From the NCBI RefSeq assembly GCF_001038505.1, contig NZ_LDPY01000001.1, positions 3,286,001-3,350,000 on the forward strand: DNA of 64,000 nucleotides, given 5' to 3'. Below the pieces are notes generated by a model. That model was not told the DNA's origin, ran no database searches, and was given only the letters and a program-made list of their open reading frames with translations. Positions 17,301-27,471 of this stretch are shown here, piece after piece; within the stretch, counting starts at the first letter, position 1, and the number at the start of each line of letters is the position of its first letter. The position numbers and the translations under genes are program-made. The stretch comes from Puniceibacterium sp. IMCC21224. GTDB lineage: Bacteria > Pseudomonadota > Alphaproteobacteria > Rhodobacterales > Rhodobacteraceae.

Positions 17301-18218
17301 ATGTTGAAATACATCCTGCTGCGCGCTCTTCTGGCGCTGGCCGTCGCCTTTACCGTATCGCTCGCGGCGTTTCTGCTGCTGAATGTCGCCACGGACCCCG
17401 CCCAGGCCATAGCGGGCGAGGATGCTACCCAGGACGTGGTCGAAACGATCCGCGCCCGTTATGGCCTGAACGACCCGCTGCCCGTGCGCTATGCGAACTG
17501 GCTTGGCGGCGTGTTGCAGGGCGATTTTGGCGAAAGCTACTATTGGCACAAACCCGTGGCCGAACTGGTGGCCGAACGCGCAGGCGTCACCATCGCGCTC
17601 GCCCTGTCCGCCCTTGGCGTCACCATCGCGATCGCCATTCCACTGGGTGCACTGGCGGCGCTGAACCCGAATTCGTGGATCGACCGAATGGCGCTGGGTG
17701 TTGCCGTGTCGGCGCAGGCGGTGCCGAACTTCTGGCTGGGTCTGATCATGATCATTCTCTTTGCGGTGATGATCCCGATCTTTCCGGTGTCGGGCGACGA
17801 CACATGGCTGCATTTCGTATTGCCGGCCTTTGTGCTTGGCTCCTCATCTGTGCCTGCCGTGATGCGCCTGACCCGCACCGGATTGATCGAGGTGATGGGC
17901 GCTGATTACATCCGCACCGCCCGCTCCAAGGGGTTTCGCAGCGGGGCACTGTTGCGCCGTCACGCGCTGCGCAACGCGCTGCTGCCGGTGATTTCGGTTC
18001 TGGCCGTACAACTGGGCCAGAAATTCGGCGGATCAGTCATCACCGAGAGCATCTTTGCCATCAACGGCCTTGGCCGACTGGCACTGGAATCCATCCTCGG
18101 GGCCGATATCCCGACGGTTCAGATGCTCATCTTTGTTTTCGCCATCGTCTTTGTAGCGATGAACCTGTTGGCCGACATCCTGAATGCGGCTCTGGACCCG
18201 AGGATCCGTATCGGATGA
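17301..18218 (+). CDS. ABC transporter permease, DppB family
   Basis: 305-residue permease with six predicted membrane segments. The N-terminus LKYILLRALLALAV is typical of DppB and OppB, and the EAA-like loop is present (ADYIRTARSKGFRSGALLRRHALRNALLP). It pairs with the overlapping DppC-type permease. It begins 90 bp after the binding-protein gene, past an intra-operon hairpin. Confidence 0.92.
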   Translation: MLKYILLRALLALAVAFTVSLAAFLLLNVATDPAQAIAGEDATQDVVETIRARYGLNDPLPVRYANWLGGVLQGDFGESYYWHKPVAELVAERAGVTIALALSALGVTIAIAIPLGALAALNPNSWIDRMALGVAVSAQAVPNFWLGLIMIILFAVMIPIFPVSGDDTWLHFVLPAFVLGSSSVPAVMRLTRTGLIEVMGADYIRTARSKGFRSGALLRRHALRNALLPVISVLAVQLGQKFGGSVITESIFAINGLGRLALESILGADIPTVQMLIFVFAIVFVAMNLLADILNAALDPRIRIG

Positions 18219-19123
18219 CCGACGCACCTACATTCACCGTCGCGGCGACCGACGAGGCCGCCCCCTTTACCCCGCGCCAGCTGATGCGCCGCCGTGCGCG
18301 CAGCCATACCGGATTTCTGATCGGTGCCGGGCTGATCGTCACGCTGGCCCTGATCGCGATCTTTGCGCCGCTGCTGGCCCCGCATGACCCGTTTGTGCAA
18401 TCGCTAAGCAGCCGGATGCTGCCCCCGGTCTGGACTGAGGGCGGCACCTGGGATCACATGCTGGGCACGGATCAGAACGGGCGGGACTATCTCAGCCGCC
18501 TGATCTATGGCGCGCGGGTGTCAATCTCGATCGGTCTTGGCGCGGCCACCATCGGCCTGCTGATCGGTGTCACCCTTGGTGTTGTCGCCGGCTATTTCGG
18601 CGGCTGGGTCGATCACGCCGTCAGCTTTCTTCTGACGGCTCAACTCGCCCTGCCGGGCCTTCTGCTCGCCATGGCACTGGTGTTCATCATCGGCCCGTCG
18701 ATCTGGGTGGTAATCGGTATCATCGGTGTGTTGCACTGGACCTATTACCTTGTCGTCACCCGCTCGGCGACGCAGCGCATCCGAAGCCTTGATTTCGTCG
18801 CTGCCGCACAGGCATCCGGCGCAACCCCGCGTCAGGTCATCTGGCACGAGATCCTGCCAAATCTGGTCAGCCAGATCATCGTGATCTTCACGTTTGAGCT
18901 GGGCATCGCAATCCTGGCCGAAGCGTCACTATCGTTCCTTGGCGTCGGCATTCAACCACCCACACCCAGCTGGGGCCTGATGATCGCCGAAGGCAAACAG
19001 GCGATGTTCTACCGCCCGTGGCTGGTGGTTCTGCCCGGCCTCTGCCTGTTCACCCTTGTGATTGGGGCCAACCTGATGGGCGACGGCCTGCGCGACATCA
19101 CCGCACCGGAGGGCCGCAGCTGA
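18215..19123 (+). CDS. ABC transporter permease, DppC family
   Basis: 302-residue permease. It has the DppC-type N-terminal cytoplasmic stretch before the first membrane segment, the LGTDQNGRDYLSRLIYGAR motif typical of DppC/OppC, and an EAA loop (FVAAAQASGATPRQVIWHEI). Its start overlaps the DppB-like stop (ATGA) and its stop overlaps the ATPase start (TGATG). Confidence 0.92.
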   Translation: MTDAPTFTVAATDEAAPFTPRQLMRRRARSHTGFLIGAGLIVTLALIAIFAPLLAPHDPFVQSLSSRMLPPVWTEGGTWDHMLGTDQNGRDYLSRLIYGARVSISIGLGAATIGLLIGVTLGVVAGYFGGWVDHAVSFLLTAQLALPGLLLAMALVFIIGPSIWVVIGIIGVLHWTYYLVVTRSATQRIRSLDFVAAAQASGATPRQVIWHEILPNLVSQIIVIFTFELGIAILAEASLSFLGVGIQPPTPSWGLMIAEGKQAMFYRPWLVVLPGLCLFTLVIGANLMGDGLRDITAPEGRS

Positions 19124-20961
19124 TGCCCAAATTCCTTGATATCCAGAACCTTTCGGTTTCCCTGCCCCTTCCCGCCGGTCGCCTGCACGCGGTGCGCGAC
19201 GTCTCGATCAGCCTTGATCGGGGCGAGGCGCTTGGCATCGTCGGAGAAAGTGGATCGGGCAAGAGTATGTCCGCGCTTGCACTGATGCGCCTGCTGCCGC
19301 GAGGTGCTGAAACCAAGGGCAGTCTGCACCTTGATGGCACTGACCTTGGCGTGCTCGACGACAACGCCTTTTCGCGGCAATTCCTTGGCCACCGGATCGC
19401 GATGATCTTTCAGGAGCCGATGACCTCGCTCAACCCGGTCTACACCATCGGGCGGCAAATGACCGAAGCGGCGGTGCAGTTCGGTGGCCAAAGCCCGCGC
19501 GCGGCCCAAAAGCGCGCGCTTGGCCTGCTCGACCGGGTCGGCATTCCCGATCCCGTCGCGCGATTGTCGCAATACCCGCACCAACTGTCAGGCGGTCAGC
19601 GACAGCGGGTGATGATCGCCATGTCCCTGATGCTGGAGCCTGAGTTGCTGATCGCGGATGAGCCGACAACCGCGCTGGATGTCACGGTACAGGCGCAGAT
19701 CCTCGACCTGCTGGCCGGCCTGCGGCGCGAAATGGGCATGGCGATGATCCTGATCACTCACGACCTTGCCGTCGTGGCCGAACAGACCGACCGCGTCGCG
19801 GTGATGTATGGCGGCGAGATGATCGAGGAAGGCACGGCGCAGGCCGTCATGGCTGACCCTGCGCATCCCTACACGCAGGCGCTGTTGGGGGCGATACCGC
19901 GCATGGATGGTCCCCCCCGACGACTGGGCGCGATCCCCGGAACCGTGCCGTCGCTGCTAAGCCCACCGACGGGCTGCATCTTTGCCCCACGATGCAGCTA
20001 TGTGCGCGCAGAATGTGTTGCCGCACGGCCACCACGCCTTGGCACCGCAGCGCATACCCGCCGCTGCATCCTGAGTGACGGCGAACGTCCCGCCCCTGTG
20101 CCCGCCGCCCCCATACGCGCTGATCACGTCAAAGCCGCCAATGAGGACGCGATGATCGAAGCCCGCGACATCATTCAGGTCTATTCCTCGCGCAAAGGGC
20201 TGTTCGGCGCCAAGCACCAAATCACCGCCGTCGATGGCGTCAGCCTGACACTCAGGCGCGGCGAAACGCTGGCGCTGGTCGGGGAAAGCGGTTCGGGTAA
20301 ATCCACCCTTGCGCGGATCATGTTGGGCCTGTCGCTGCCGACGTCGGGAACGGTCACCATGCTGGGCCGCCCGGTCGCGGACCTTTCGCCGTTGGAACGT
20401 GCGGCCCTTGTGCAGCCGATCTTTCAGGACCCGTATTCCTCGCTCAACCCGCGCCGTACACTGGCCGAGATTATCTCGCGGCCGCTGACGCTGCGCGGCA
20501 CGGACGACGCAGCAACCCGCGACACCAAGACCCGCGAGGCGATGGAGATGGTTCGCCTGCCAACGCGGCTGCTGTATTCCTATCCGTCGCAACTGTCCGG
20601 CGGTCAGCGCCAGCGTGTCGCCATCGCCCGCGCCCTTGTCACCCGGCCACAGGCGCTGGTCTGTGACGAACCGACCTCGGCGCTGGATGTATCGGTGCAG
20701 GCGCAGATCCTGAACCTGCTGACCGACCTGCAGGCCGAACTTGGGCTTAGCTGCCTTGTCATCACCCATGACATGGCGGTGGTGCATCAGGTTGCCGACC
20801 GGGTCGCAGTGATGCTGAACGGCAAGCTGGTTGAACAGGGCACCTGCGACGCCGTTCTGCGCCACCCGTCCAGCGAATATACCGCGCAGCTTTTGGCTGC
20901 GGCACCACAGTTCCGCCCCGAGCAGATGACCAGAACACCCGCGCAGGAGGCGACGCGATGA
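19123..20961 (+). CDS. Fused double ABC ATPase (DppD-DppF type)
   Basis: 612-residue protein with two complete nucleotide-binding domains. Each has a Walker A (GESGSGKS), a signature LSGGQRQRV and a Walker B (ADEPTTALD and CDEPTSALD). Between them is the oligopeptide-type extension with cysteines ([14 protein letters not shown]) normally found at the end of a DppD subunit, so the protein is a DppD-DppF fusion. The start at 19123 overlaps the permease stop. The open frame extends 35 codons further upstream, but only through the permease gene. Confidence 0.92.
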   Translation: MPKFLDIQNLSVSLPLPAGRLHAVRDVSISLDRGEALGIVGESGSGKSMSALALMRLLPRGAETKGSLHLDGTDLGVLDDNAFSRQFLGHRIAMIFQEPMTSLNPVYTIGRQMTEAAVQFGGQSPRAAQKRALGLLDRVGIPDPVARLSQYPHQLSGGQRQRVMIAMSLMLEPELLIADEPTTALDVTVQAQILDLLAGLRREMGMAMILITHDLAVVAEQTDRVAVMYGGEMIEEGTAQAVMADPAHPYTQALLGAIPRMDGPPRRLGAIPGTVPSLLSPPTGCIFAPRCSYVRAECVAARPPRLGTAAHTRRCILSDGERPAPVPAAPIRADHVKAANEDAMIEARDIIQVYSSRKGLFGAKHQITAVDGVSLTLRRGETLALVGESGSGKSTLARIMLGLSLPTSGTVTMLGRPVADLSPLERAALVQPIFQDPYSSLNPRRTLAEIISRPLTLRGTDDAATRDTKTREAMEMVRLPTRLLYSYPSQLSGGQRQRVAIARALVTRPQALVCDEPTSALDVSVQAQILNLLTDLQAELGLSCLVITHDMAVVHQVADRVAVMLNGKLVEQGTCDAVLRHPSSEYTAQLLAAAPQFRPEQMTRTPAQEATR

Positions 20962-22265
20962 ACCTGACCCCGGACACGCTTTTTGCCCGCGATACGCTTT
21001 GGCAATCATGGCTTGATGTCGAGGCGGCGCTGGCGCGGGCGCAGGCCGAATTGGGCATGATCCCCGATTGGGCCGCCGCCGACATCATCGCCGCAGCCAC
21101 GCTCGACACGATTGGACGCGATGCGATGGAGGCCGATGTGCGCCGCACGATGGCGCCCATCCTGTCGCTGACCCGACTACTGGGCGCTGCAGCGGGCGAG
21201 GCCGGGAATTATGTCCACTGGGGGGCAACAACGCAAAACGTGATGCAGACCGGGCGATTGCTGCTGTTGCGAAAGGCAGACACCGCGATCCGCGCCAACC
21301 TTGGCCGCGCGGTGAGCCGCATGGGCGATTTGGCCCAGACCCACGCCAGCACCCTGATGGCCGGGCGCACCAACCGCCAACACGCGCTGCCAATCACGCT
21401 GGGCTTCAAGATTGCCGGCTGGATCGAAGAGATGGACCGCGCCGAGGCCCGCCTGACCGACGCCGCCGGGCGCATGTTCGCCCTGCCCTTTGGTGGCGCA
21501 GTCGGCGCGATGCATGCCTTTGGCAGCCAAGGTCGCGCGCTGAACCGCAAGCTGGCCGACGATCTGGGCCTGCGCGAACTGCTGGTGCCGGGACGCGCGG
21601 TGAATGATCTGTTCGCGGAATACGTGGTGCAACTTGCGATGCTTGCCATGACGGTAGAACGGACCATGTCCGAGGCCTATGCGCTTATGACCGAAGAAAT
21701 TGGCGAGATGAGCGAGCAGCTGGACAAGGGCACCGTCGGATCGTCGACCATGCCGCAGAAAATCAACCCGAAATACGTGGTGCGTACCATCGCTCAGGCG
21801 GTCGAACTGCGCGCCCTTGCCGCTCCGGCAATGGAGGCCGGGCGCAGCAGTCACGAAGGCGATGCCTCGGCCAACCAATTGCTGTCGTCAGTGCTGGATC
21901 GTGCTGTACCACTGGCCTGGCGGATGAGCGAAAGCTTTGCCGACACGTTGGTCCGCCTTACCCCCAGCCCCGCCCGTATGGCCGCGAACCTCGCCCGCAG
22001 TCAGGGCGCGATTGTCGCCGAGAACCTGATGATGGTGCTGGCCCCCGTCGTGGGGCGTGGATCTGCCCACGATATCGTGCACCACGTGCTGGAAACCGGC
22101 GGCGCGCAGGCGCTGAGAACCGCCCCCGAAATCGCCGCCCATCTGTCCTACGAAGCGATTGCTGCGGCTCTTGATCCGGCCCAATACACCGGCGACAGCA
22201 AGGTCATCGCCCATGAGGCCGCGACGCTTGCGATCAGCCTCGCTGCGCGGCTGGGCAGCGCGTAG
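20958..22265 (+). CDS. Adenylosuccinate lyase/PcaB-family lyase in an ABC operon
   Basis: 435-residue member of the fumarase/aspartase superfamily. The signature loop GSSTMPQKINP is intact, and the motif around GATTQNVMQTG resembles PurB and 3-carboxymuconate cycloisomerase. The start overlaps the ATPase stop by 4 bp. As the last gene of a peptide-type ABC operon it is more likely a catabolic lyase (cleaving an N-succinyl or related C-N adduct to fumarate plus an amine) than purine biosynthesis. The substrate is unknown. A cycloisomerase role is possible, but no other aromatic-ring genes lie nearby. Confidence 0.82.
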   Translation: MNLTPDTLFARDTLWQSWLDVEAALARAQAELGMIPDWAAADIIAAATLDTIGRDAMEADVRRTMAPILSLTRLLGAAAGEAGNYVHWGATTQNVMQTGRLLLLRKADTAIRANLGRAVSRMGDLAQTHASTLMAGRTNRQHALPITLGFKIAGWIEEMDRAEARLTDAAGRMFALPFGGAVGAMHAFGSQGRALNRKLADDLGLRELLVPGRAVNDLFAEYVVQLAMLAMTVERTMSEAYALMTEEIGEMSEQLDKGTVGSSTMPQKINPKYVVRTIAQAVELRALAAPAMEAGRSSHEGDASANQLLSSVLDRAVPLAWRMSESFADTLVRLTPSPARMAANLARSQGAIVAENLMMVLAPVVGRGSAHDIVHHVLETGGAQALRTAPEIAAHLSYEAIAAALDPAQYTGDSKVIAHEAATLAISLAARLGSA

Positions 22266-22274
22266 ACCCGTGCG

Positions 22275-23204
22275 CTAGATCAGCTCTAGAAAGTCATGCG
22301 CCTGCGCCTCGCGCAGGCGCAGCGCCTCAATATGATCACTGATCGCATCCAGAAACTTTTCCGCCAACGGGGCATAGGGGCCGCGCGGATGCAAACTGGC
22401 ATACGTGATCCAGTGCTCGCCTTCGACCGGGCGCAGCACCAGACCACCGCCCGAAACCGGCGGCGCACAGACCCTGTCGATCAGCGTCAGGCCAAGGCCC
22501 GCGCGCACCATCTCGACCGTCACCACGGTCGATCCGGTCTCAAACGCGATCGTAAATGGCTGCCCCGCCAGACCCATCAATTCGTCCAGCCGGTTCCGCC
22601 AACGCTGCCCCGGTGAAAGCGTGACAAACGTCTGCCCGGCAAGATCCTGAACCCGGATCACCTCATGTGTCGCCAATGGATGGTGTTCAGGCATCAGCAC
22701 ACACAGCTTTGATCGCAAAAACGGCACAACCTGCAAATCAATGATCGCATTTTCGACCGGCAATGAAATCAGGCCAAGGTTGTAGCCGCGCACCGACACC
22801 TTGCTTTCGATGTCAAACCGGCTTTCGACGCTGACCGTACATTGCAGCGACCGCGTTTCTGCCGCGAGCCGCCCCAAAGCCGGCACAGCCAGCCCGTTGG
22901 CCAGCGGTGCTGCTGTGACCACCGACAACCAGCCCTGCGCCCGGCCGCGCACATCGGCCGCAACGCGCGGTATCTCATCAATCCCGATCAACGTGTTGGC
23001 AACCTGCCGAAAGAACAACTGCCCCTCTTCTGTCAGTTCCAGCCGCCGTCGGGTCCGCGAAAACAATGTCAGACCGATATCGCTCTCGAGCTGCGATAGC
23101 AGCCGACTGGCGGCTGACGCGGAAATGTTCAGCCGTGCGGACGCTTCGGAAAGGGCACCGGTCAGGACGATTTGCCGGAATAACTGCAAAGCGCGAAGGT
23201 TCAT
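22275..23204 (-). CDS. LysR-type transcriptional regulator
   Basis: 309 residues. Helix-turn-helix at the N-terminus (LTGALSEASARLNISASAAS), followed by a LysR effector domain. It converges on the lyase gene with a 9-bp gap and may regulate the ABC-lyase operon, although it is not divergent from it. The start at 23204 has no good ribosome site of its own (TGCTAGG precedes it), but a small frame with a strong ribosome site ends 1 nt upstream, which suggests coupled translation. Confidence 0.87.
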   Translation of the reverse strand: MNLRALQLFRQIVLTGALSEASARLNISASAASRLLSQLESDIGLTLFSRTRRRLELTEEGQLFFRQVANTLIGIDEIPRVAADVRGRAQGWLSVVTAAPLANGLAVPALGRLAAETRSLQCTVSVESRFDIESKVSVRGYNLGLISLPVENAIIDLQVVPFLRSKLCVLMPEHHPLATHEVIRVQDLAGQTFVTLSPGQRWRNRLDELMGLAGQPFTIAFETGSTVVTVEMVRAGLGLTLIDRVCAPPVSGGGLVLRPVEGEHWITYASLHPRGPYAPLAEKFLDAISDHIEALRLREAQAHDFLELI

Positions 23205-23205
23205 C

Positions 23206-23307
23206 CTAGCACGCCCCGCCCCATAGAACCGGGGCGACGTGCCACAGATCGCAGCGGCGCTGCCGGTCTGCCGTTTGCAGTGTCACGGCGATCAACCTGA
23301 CGGTCAT
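23206..23307 (-). CDS. Possible 33-residue leader peptide before the LysR gene
   Basis: A short frame begins at ATG 23307 with GGAGGGAGAG 4-5 nt upstream, one of the strongest ribosome sites in the window. It runs 33 codons to TAG at 23208-23206, ending just before the LysR start codon in a different frame. The product begins MTVRLIAV and ends LWGGAC, contains Arg and Cys residues and has no recognised domain. The layout suggests a translated leader coupled to the regulator. It could be a chance frame. Confidence 0.4.
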   Translation of the reverse strand: MTVRLIAVTLQTADRQRRCDLWHVAPVLWGGAC

Positions 23308-23398
23308 TTCACTCTCCCTCCGCGATGATCAGGACTGAGCCGCCGCGACCGAAAATTCCGAGCAACCCTATTTTGGAGCCACTGGATCGGGTCAGTGC

Positions 23399-24160
23399 TC
23401 AGACAAACTGCTCCTGAATCAATCGCTCTTCCAATCCGTGGCCCGGATCAAACATAACCCGGTGCTTGATATCAGGTTCGGATCGGATATCGACCTGCAC
23501 AACGTCGCGCACCGCGCGTGCGTCCGCTTCGGCCATGACCGGGCGCTTGGACGGGTCAAGCACCTCAATCCGGACTTCTGCGGTTTTGGGCAGCAACGCG
23601 CCGCGCCAGCGTCGCGGTCGAAAGGCTGACATCGCGGTCAGGGCCAGTACATCAGATCCGATCGGCAAAATCGGCCCGTGCGCCGAATAGTTGTAGGCCG
23701 TCGATCCGGCCGGCGTCGCCACCAGCGCGCCATCGCAGACCAGCTCGGACATCCGCAGCCGACCGTCGACGCTGATCCGCAACCGTGCCGCCTGTGGACC
23801 GGCCCGCAGCAACGACACTTCGTTGATGGCAAGTGCCTCGTGGATCGTCCCATCCGCGGTGATCGCGCGCATCGACAGCGGGTTGATCACCGTCTCTTCG
23901 GCCGCGCGCAACCGCTCTTCCAATCCCTGACCCGAATATTCGTTCATCAGAAAACCGACGGTCCCGCGGTTCATCCCATAGACCGGAGCCGCCAGATTCT
24001 GCGTCCGGTGCAGCGTCGCCAGCATAAAGCCGTCGCCGCCCAGCGCCACGATCACATCCGCGCCTTGTTCAGCGTGATCGCCATATTGCCGCGTCAGCGC
24101 CTCCCGGGCCGCCTGTGCTATTGGTGCCTCGCTTGCGGCAAAGGCTATTCTCAGCGACAT
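23399..24160 (-). CDS. nadK: NAD kinase
   Basis: 253-residue NAD kinase (NAD to NADP with ATP). The family motif GGDGFML lies near residue 42 and the conserved NEYSGQG/NPLSMRA and [15 protein letters not shown] segments follow. The length fits short bacterial NadK. The start at 24160 is chosen because the protein then begins at the usual MSLRIAF; the longer open frame upstream adds 62 residues of unrelated composition. Divergent from glyA across 173 bp. Confidence 0.93.
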   Translation of the reverse strand: MSLRIAFAASEAPIAQAAREALTRQYGDHAEQGADVIVALGGDGFMLATLHRTQNLAAPVYGMNRGTVGFLMNEYSGQGLEERLRAAEETVINPLSMRAITADGTIHEALAINEVSLLRAGPQAARLRISVDGRLRMSELVCDGALVATPAGSTAYNYSAHGPILPIGSDVLALTAMSAFRPRRWRGALLPKTAEVRIEVLDPSKRPVMAEADARAVRDVVQVDIRSEPDIKHRVMFDPGHGLEERLIQEQFV

Positions 24161-24333
24161 CTTGTCTTCCCCGGTTATGTGTTTCCGAAACAAGCACAAG
24201 TTCCCGTCAGGCACCAGCAATGCCGTGCACATTGGCCAACAAGTCGCTTTACGTGCTTTTCGCGCGCCCCGTGTTCCGATAGGAAACGCGCATCTTACGG
24301 ACCACCCAGCAACCCAAGAGGGAGGCACTGCCC

Positions 24334-25629
24334 ATGAACGCCCCACACCGCGACACCGGTTTTTTCACCGAATCCCTGGCTCAGCGCGATCCGGAACTCT
24401 TTGGCACCATCACCAGTGAGCTTGGTCGCCAGCGCGACGAGATCGAACTGATCGCATCGGAAAACATTGTTTCGGCCGCTGTGCTCGAAGCGCAGGGTTC
24501 GGTTCTGACCAACAAATATGCCGAAGGGTATCCGGGCCGGCGCTATTACGGTGGCTGTCAGTTCGTCGACATGGCCGAAGAGCTGGCCATTTCCCGCGCG
24601 TGCCAACTGTTTGGCTGCGCGTTCGCCAACGTTCAGCCGAATTCCGGCTCGCAGGCGAACCAGGGTGTGTTTCAGGCGCTTTTGACGCCGGGCGACACCA
24701 TCCTGGGGATGTCGCTGGATGCCGGCGGCCACCTGACCCACGGTGCGCGCCCCAACCAGTCGGGCAAATGGTTCAACGCCATTCAGTACGGCGTGCGCCG
24801 CGACACGCTGGACATTGACTATGACCAGATTGCCGCCCTCGCAGCCGAGCATAAGCCAAAGATGATTATCGCTGGCGGCTCGGCCATCCCGCGCAAGATC
24901 GACTTTGCCAAAATGCGCGAGATTGCTGACTCAGTGGGTGCCTACCTGCTGGCTGACGTGGCACATTTTGCCGGCCTGATCGCGGCAGGCGAATATCCTG
25001 ATCCATTTCCGCATGTCCATGTTGCCACCACGACCACGCACAAGACCCTGCGCGGTCCGCGTGGCGGCATGATTCTGACCAACGACGAGGCGATCGCCAA
25101 AAAGATCAACTCGGCGATTTTCCCCGGCATTCAGGGCGGCCCTCTGATGCATGTGATCGCGGCCAAGGCGGTCGCCTTTGGCGAAGCCCTGCGCCCCGAG
25201 TTCAAGACCTACATCAAGCAGGTCATCGCCAATGCGCAGGCGCTGGCGGATCAGCTGCACAAGGGGGGGTTGGAAACTGTGACCCACGGGACCGATAGCC
25301 ATATCGTGCTGGTTGACCTGCGCCCCAAAGGCGTCAAGGGCAACGCCACAGACAAGGCTTTGGGCCGGGCGCACATCACCTGCAACAAGAACGGCGTACC
25401 GTTTGACGACGAGAAACCGACTGTGACCAGCGGCATCCGGCTCGGCTCGCCCGCCGGGACGACGCGTGGTTTTGGTGAGCTTGAGTTCCGCGAGATCGGT
25501 GACTGGATCAACGAGATCGTTGATGGTCTTGCGGCCAACAGCGAGGACGGAAACCGCGCGGTTGAGGACAAGGTCAAGGCAGAGGTCGCGACGCTTTGCG
25601 ACCGCTTCCCGCTGTACCCGAACCTCTGA
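24334..25629 (+). CDS. glyA: Serine hydroxymethyltransferase
   Basis: 431-residue PLP enzyme that interconverts serine and glycine with tetrahydrofolate. Motifs: substrate-site [26 protein letters not shown], and the PLP lysine in [15 protein letters not shown] strong GGGAGG site precedes the ATG. A perfect terminator hairpin follows at 25711. It is a cytosolic housekeeping enzyme of normal length. Confidence 0.97.
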   Translation: MNAPHRDTGFFTESLAQRDPELFGTITSELGRQRDEIELIASENIVSAAVLEAQGSVLTNKYAEGYPGRRYYGGCQFVDMAEELAISRACQLFGCAFANVQPNSGSQANQGVFQALLTPGDTILGMSLDAGGHLTHGARPNQSGKWFNAIQYGVRRDTLDIDYDQIAALAAEHKPKMIIAGGSAIPRKIDFAKMREIADSVGAYLLADVAHFAGLIAAGEYPDPFPHVHVATTTTHKTLRGPRGGMILTNDEAIAKKINSAIFPGIQGGPLMHVIAAKAVAFGEALRPEFKTYIKQVIANAQALADQLHKGGLETVTHGTDSHIVLVDLRPKGVKGNATDKALGRAHITCNKNGVPFDDEKPTVTSGIRLGSPAGTTRGFGELEFREIGDWINEIVDGLAANSEDGNRAVEDKVKAEVATLCDRFPLYPNL

Positions 25630-25710
25630 TCGGGTGCTGATCCGGACCGCCCGTGCGGTTCTGGTCAGGCCTCGGTATATCAGGCCCCGGAATCACGGCC
25701 AAGTGACGCA

Positions 25711-25740
25711 AAACGGGGTCGCCAGATGGCGACCCCGTTT
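25711..25740. terminator. Bidirectional terminator between glyA and the CsbD-like gene
   Basis: A perfect 13-bp stem (AAACGGGGTCGCC and its complement) with an AGAT loop. The A-run at one end and T-run at the other make it a good rho-independent terminator for both convergent genes. Confidence 0.85.
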
Positions 25741-25760
25741 CATGTCGTGTATCGTCTGAA

Positions 25761-25958
25761 TTATAGACCGTTGATGAAGTGATCCACTTCCTCTTTGGCC
25801 TGTTCTTTCGACTTGCCGTATTTGGCCTGGATCTTCCCTTCGAGCACTTCGCGGTTGCCGTTAATTTCGGCCACTTCATCGTCTGTCAGATCGCCCCACT
25901 TGGCTTTGACATTACCGCTGAGCTGCTTCCAGTTGCCTTCGATTTGATCCCAGTTCAT
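25761..25958 (-). CDS. CsbD family stress protein
   Basis: 65-residue soluble protein starting MNWDQIEGNWKQLSGNVKAK, which is the CsbD family signature, followed by the DEVAEINGNREVLEGKIQ repeat-like segment. CsbD proteins are small, abundant and induced in general stress; their molecular role is not known. AAAGGAA precedes the start. Confidence 0.9.
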   Translation of the reverse strand: MNWDQIEGNWKQLSGNVKAKWGDLTDDEVAEINGNREVLEGKIQAKYGKSKEQAKEEVDHFINGL

Positions 25959-26157
25959 GTGATATTCCTTTCATGGTTGGTTGCATTTGATTGAGACGTG
26001 CGGCTGCGTCCAGGACATCCCGGGCATAGCCATAACTTCTGAGCGGCCGGAACCGCACCCCGTCCCCGTAGATCCGGGTGGCGAGGACAGAGGCGGCACC
26101 CACCGCATCTGGTCATTCTTTGATTGCCCTGCCCCGCCGCCGCCGGAGCGGCCGTTG

Positions 26158-26643
26158 TCAGGGCTTGCCGGGTTGAAACAGCGGCACAGTCGATATCGCC
26201 ATCTTGGCCGAACCGTTCTGCACATCGCGAGCGTGCGAAATGTAGATCAGCGTCTGGTTCGCTTCATCGAAAATCCGCTTTACACTTAGCGACTTCCAGA
26301 TGATCGACCGGCGTTCCGAGAACACGCTTTCGCCTTCGTCCGAACGATCAATATCACCCAGCTCGATTGGCCCTGTCTGCCGACAGGCAATAGACGAATT
26401 TGACGGATCTTCGAACCAGTTGCCTTTTTGCAGCCTGTCGATCAGACCGCGTTCGAAATAGGCGACATGGCAGGTGACACCCGCAACTTCGGGGTCAGCA
26501 AAGGCTTCGATGATGATGTCATTGCCCAGCCAGTCCACATCGACATTTCCGACCTCCTCGGCCTGAGCGGCTCCGCTAGATGCAAACAGCGCCATCAGGC
26601 ACGTGATAACGGAACCTGCGGCTCTGCGACCGCCTGATTTCAT
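26158..26643 (-). CDS. creA: CreA family periplasmic protein
   Basis: 161-residue exported protein with an N-terminal signal peptide ending near AQA-EEV. The conserved CreA core is visible: IIIEAFADPEVAGVTCHV and DPSNSSIACRQTGPI with its two cysteines. The function of CreA is not known. The start codon overlaps the stop of a 24-residue membrane peptide gene (ATGA), so the two are probably translated together. Confidence 0.85.
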   Translation of the reverse strand: MKSGGRRAAGSVITCLMALFASSGAAQAEEVGNVDVDWLGNDIIIEAFADPEVAGVTCHVAYFERGLIDRLQKGNWFEDPSNSSIACRQTGPIELGDIDRSDEGESVFSERRSIIWKSLSVKRIFDEANQTLIYISHARDVQNGSAKMAISTVPLFQPGKP

Positions 26644-26714
26644 CGTAGACCAAAGAACGAAAGAATGGCCAATACGACAACGATCAGTCCGACGATATAG
26701 ATAACCCGGTTCAT
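26640..26714 (-). CDS. 24-residue single-pass membrane peptide
   Basis: A short frame starts at ATG 26714 after CGAGGA (7 nt spacing) and encodes MNRVIYIVG followed by a hydrophobic run of Val, Leu and Ile, ending SFFGLR before TGA. The product is a single membrane helix with a positively charged start and end. The stop overlaps the CreA start codon by ATGA, which argues strongly for real translation. I recall similar short proteins in Rhodobacteraceae but no known function. Confidence 0.7.
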   Translation of the reverse strand: MNRVIYIVGLIVVVLAILSFFGLR

Positions 26715-26928
26715 GGTATGTCCTCGCTTTTGCGTTTTGCTATATGTGGGCCTGCGCCCCGGCAGCTGAACTGCCTGTCTGGAGAATGAACGCAGCAAAT
26801 CGCAAAACGTTCCCGTCTTTGATTACGCCAGCAGTGCAATGCTATGGCCGCGTCCTGTGGTGACGGCTTCGCTGGTCTCCGTTTTCATGGCATTCAGGCG
26901 GCAGCGGCAGCACGCCAAACGCGCGACC

Positions 26929-27303
26929 TTACAGAAAACCGCGCGCGATCAGCAGGGCCAGCAAACCGCCCGCCGCGAGCAAAAGGTTGAACGCAAGCGT
27001 TCCCAGAACACTCAGGATTCGCCCTTTGCGCCGATCAGCGACGTCGACGCGCTTTAACTGCGCCTCGGCGCGGGCAAAGGCCGCTGCAACCGCCCGAGGG
27101 TCGGCCCTGTGGGCGAGCTTGGGGTTGCCAGCCATCCGCGCCGCCTCGGCCACCAGGCCTGCGTCGCGCCGGACCGATCCCGGCAATCCGCGCCCCACCC
27201 GTGCCAGACGCTGGGACAGATCGCCCTCGCGCGCTCCAAAGCGTTCGGCCAGCAGCGCCTCGAGTCGCTTTGCCTGGCGTTGGACATCCTTCACTTCGAT
27301 CAT
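26929..27303 (-). CDS. Uncharacterised protein with C-terminal membrane helix
   Basis: 124 residues from ATG 27303, chosen because the protein then begins MIEVKDVQRQAKRLEALL and is hydrophilic and helical; upstream frame extension overlaps the divergent hydrolase gene. The middle is rich in Arg, Ala and Glu with charged helical stretches. The last 25 residues form one hydrophobic helix (NLLLAAGGLLALLIARGFL), so it is probably tail-anchored in the membrane. The family is not recognised. Confidence 0.65.
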   Translation of the reverse strand: MIEVKDVQRQAKRLEALLAERFGAREGDLSQRLARVGRGLPGSVRRDAGLVAEAARMAGNPKLAHRADPRAVAAAFARAEAQLKRVDVADRRKGRILSVLGTLAFNLLLAAGGLLALLIARGFL

Positions 27304-27471
27304 CGTCGCACGATACCCCGCCGCTGCGGCAGACAAAAGATGCAATCCCCAGCGCCAGAACCGCCAAACCGTGGCGCCATCAATGCAAAAGCCAGTTCCA
27401 TTGAAACAAAAAGCCGCACAGCAGAGCGGCGCCACTTTTCTCTCGCACCGGGGCGCAGTAGACCTGATGTC

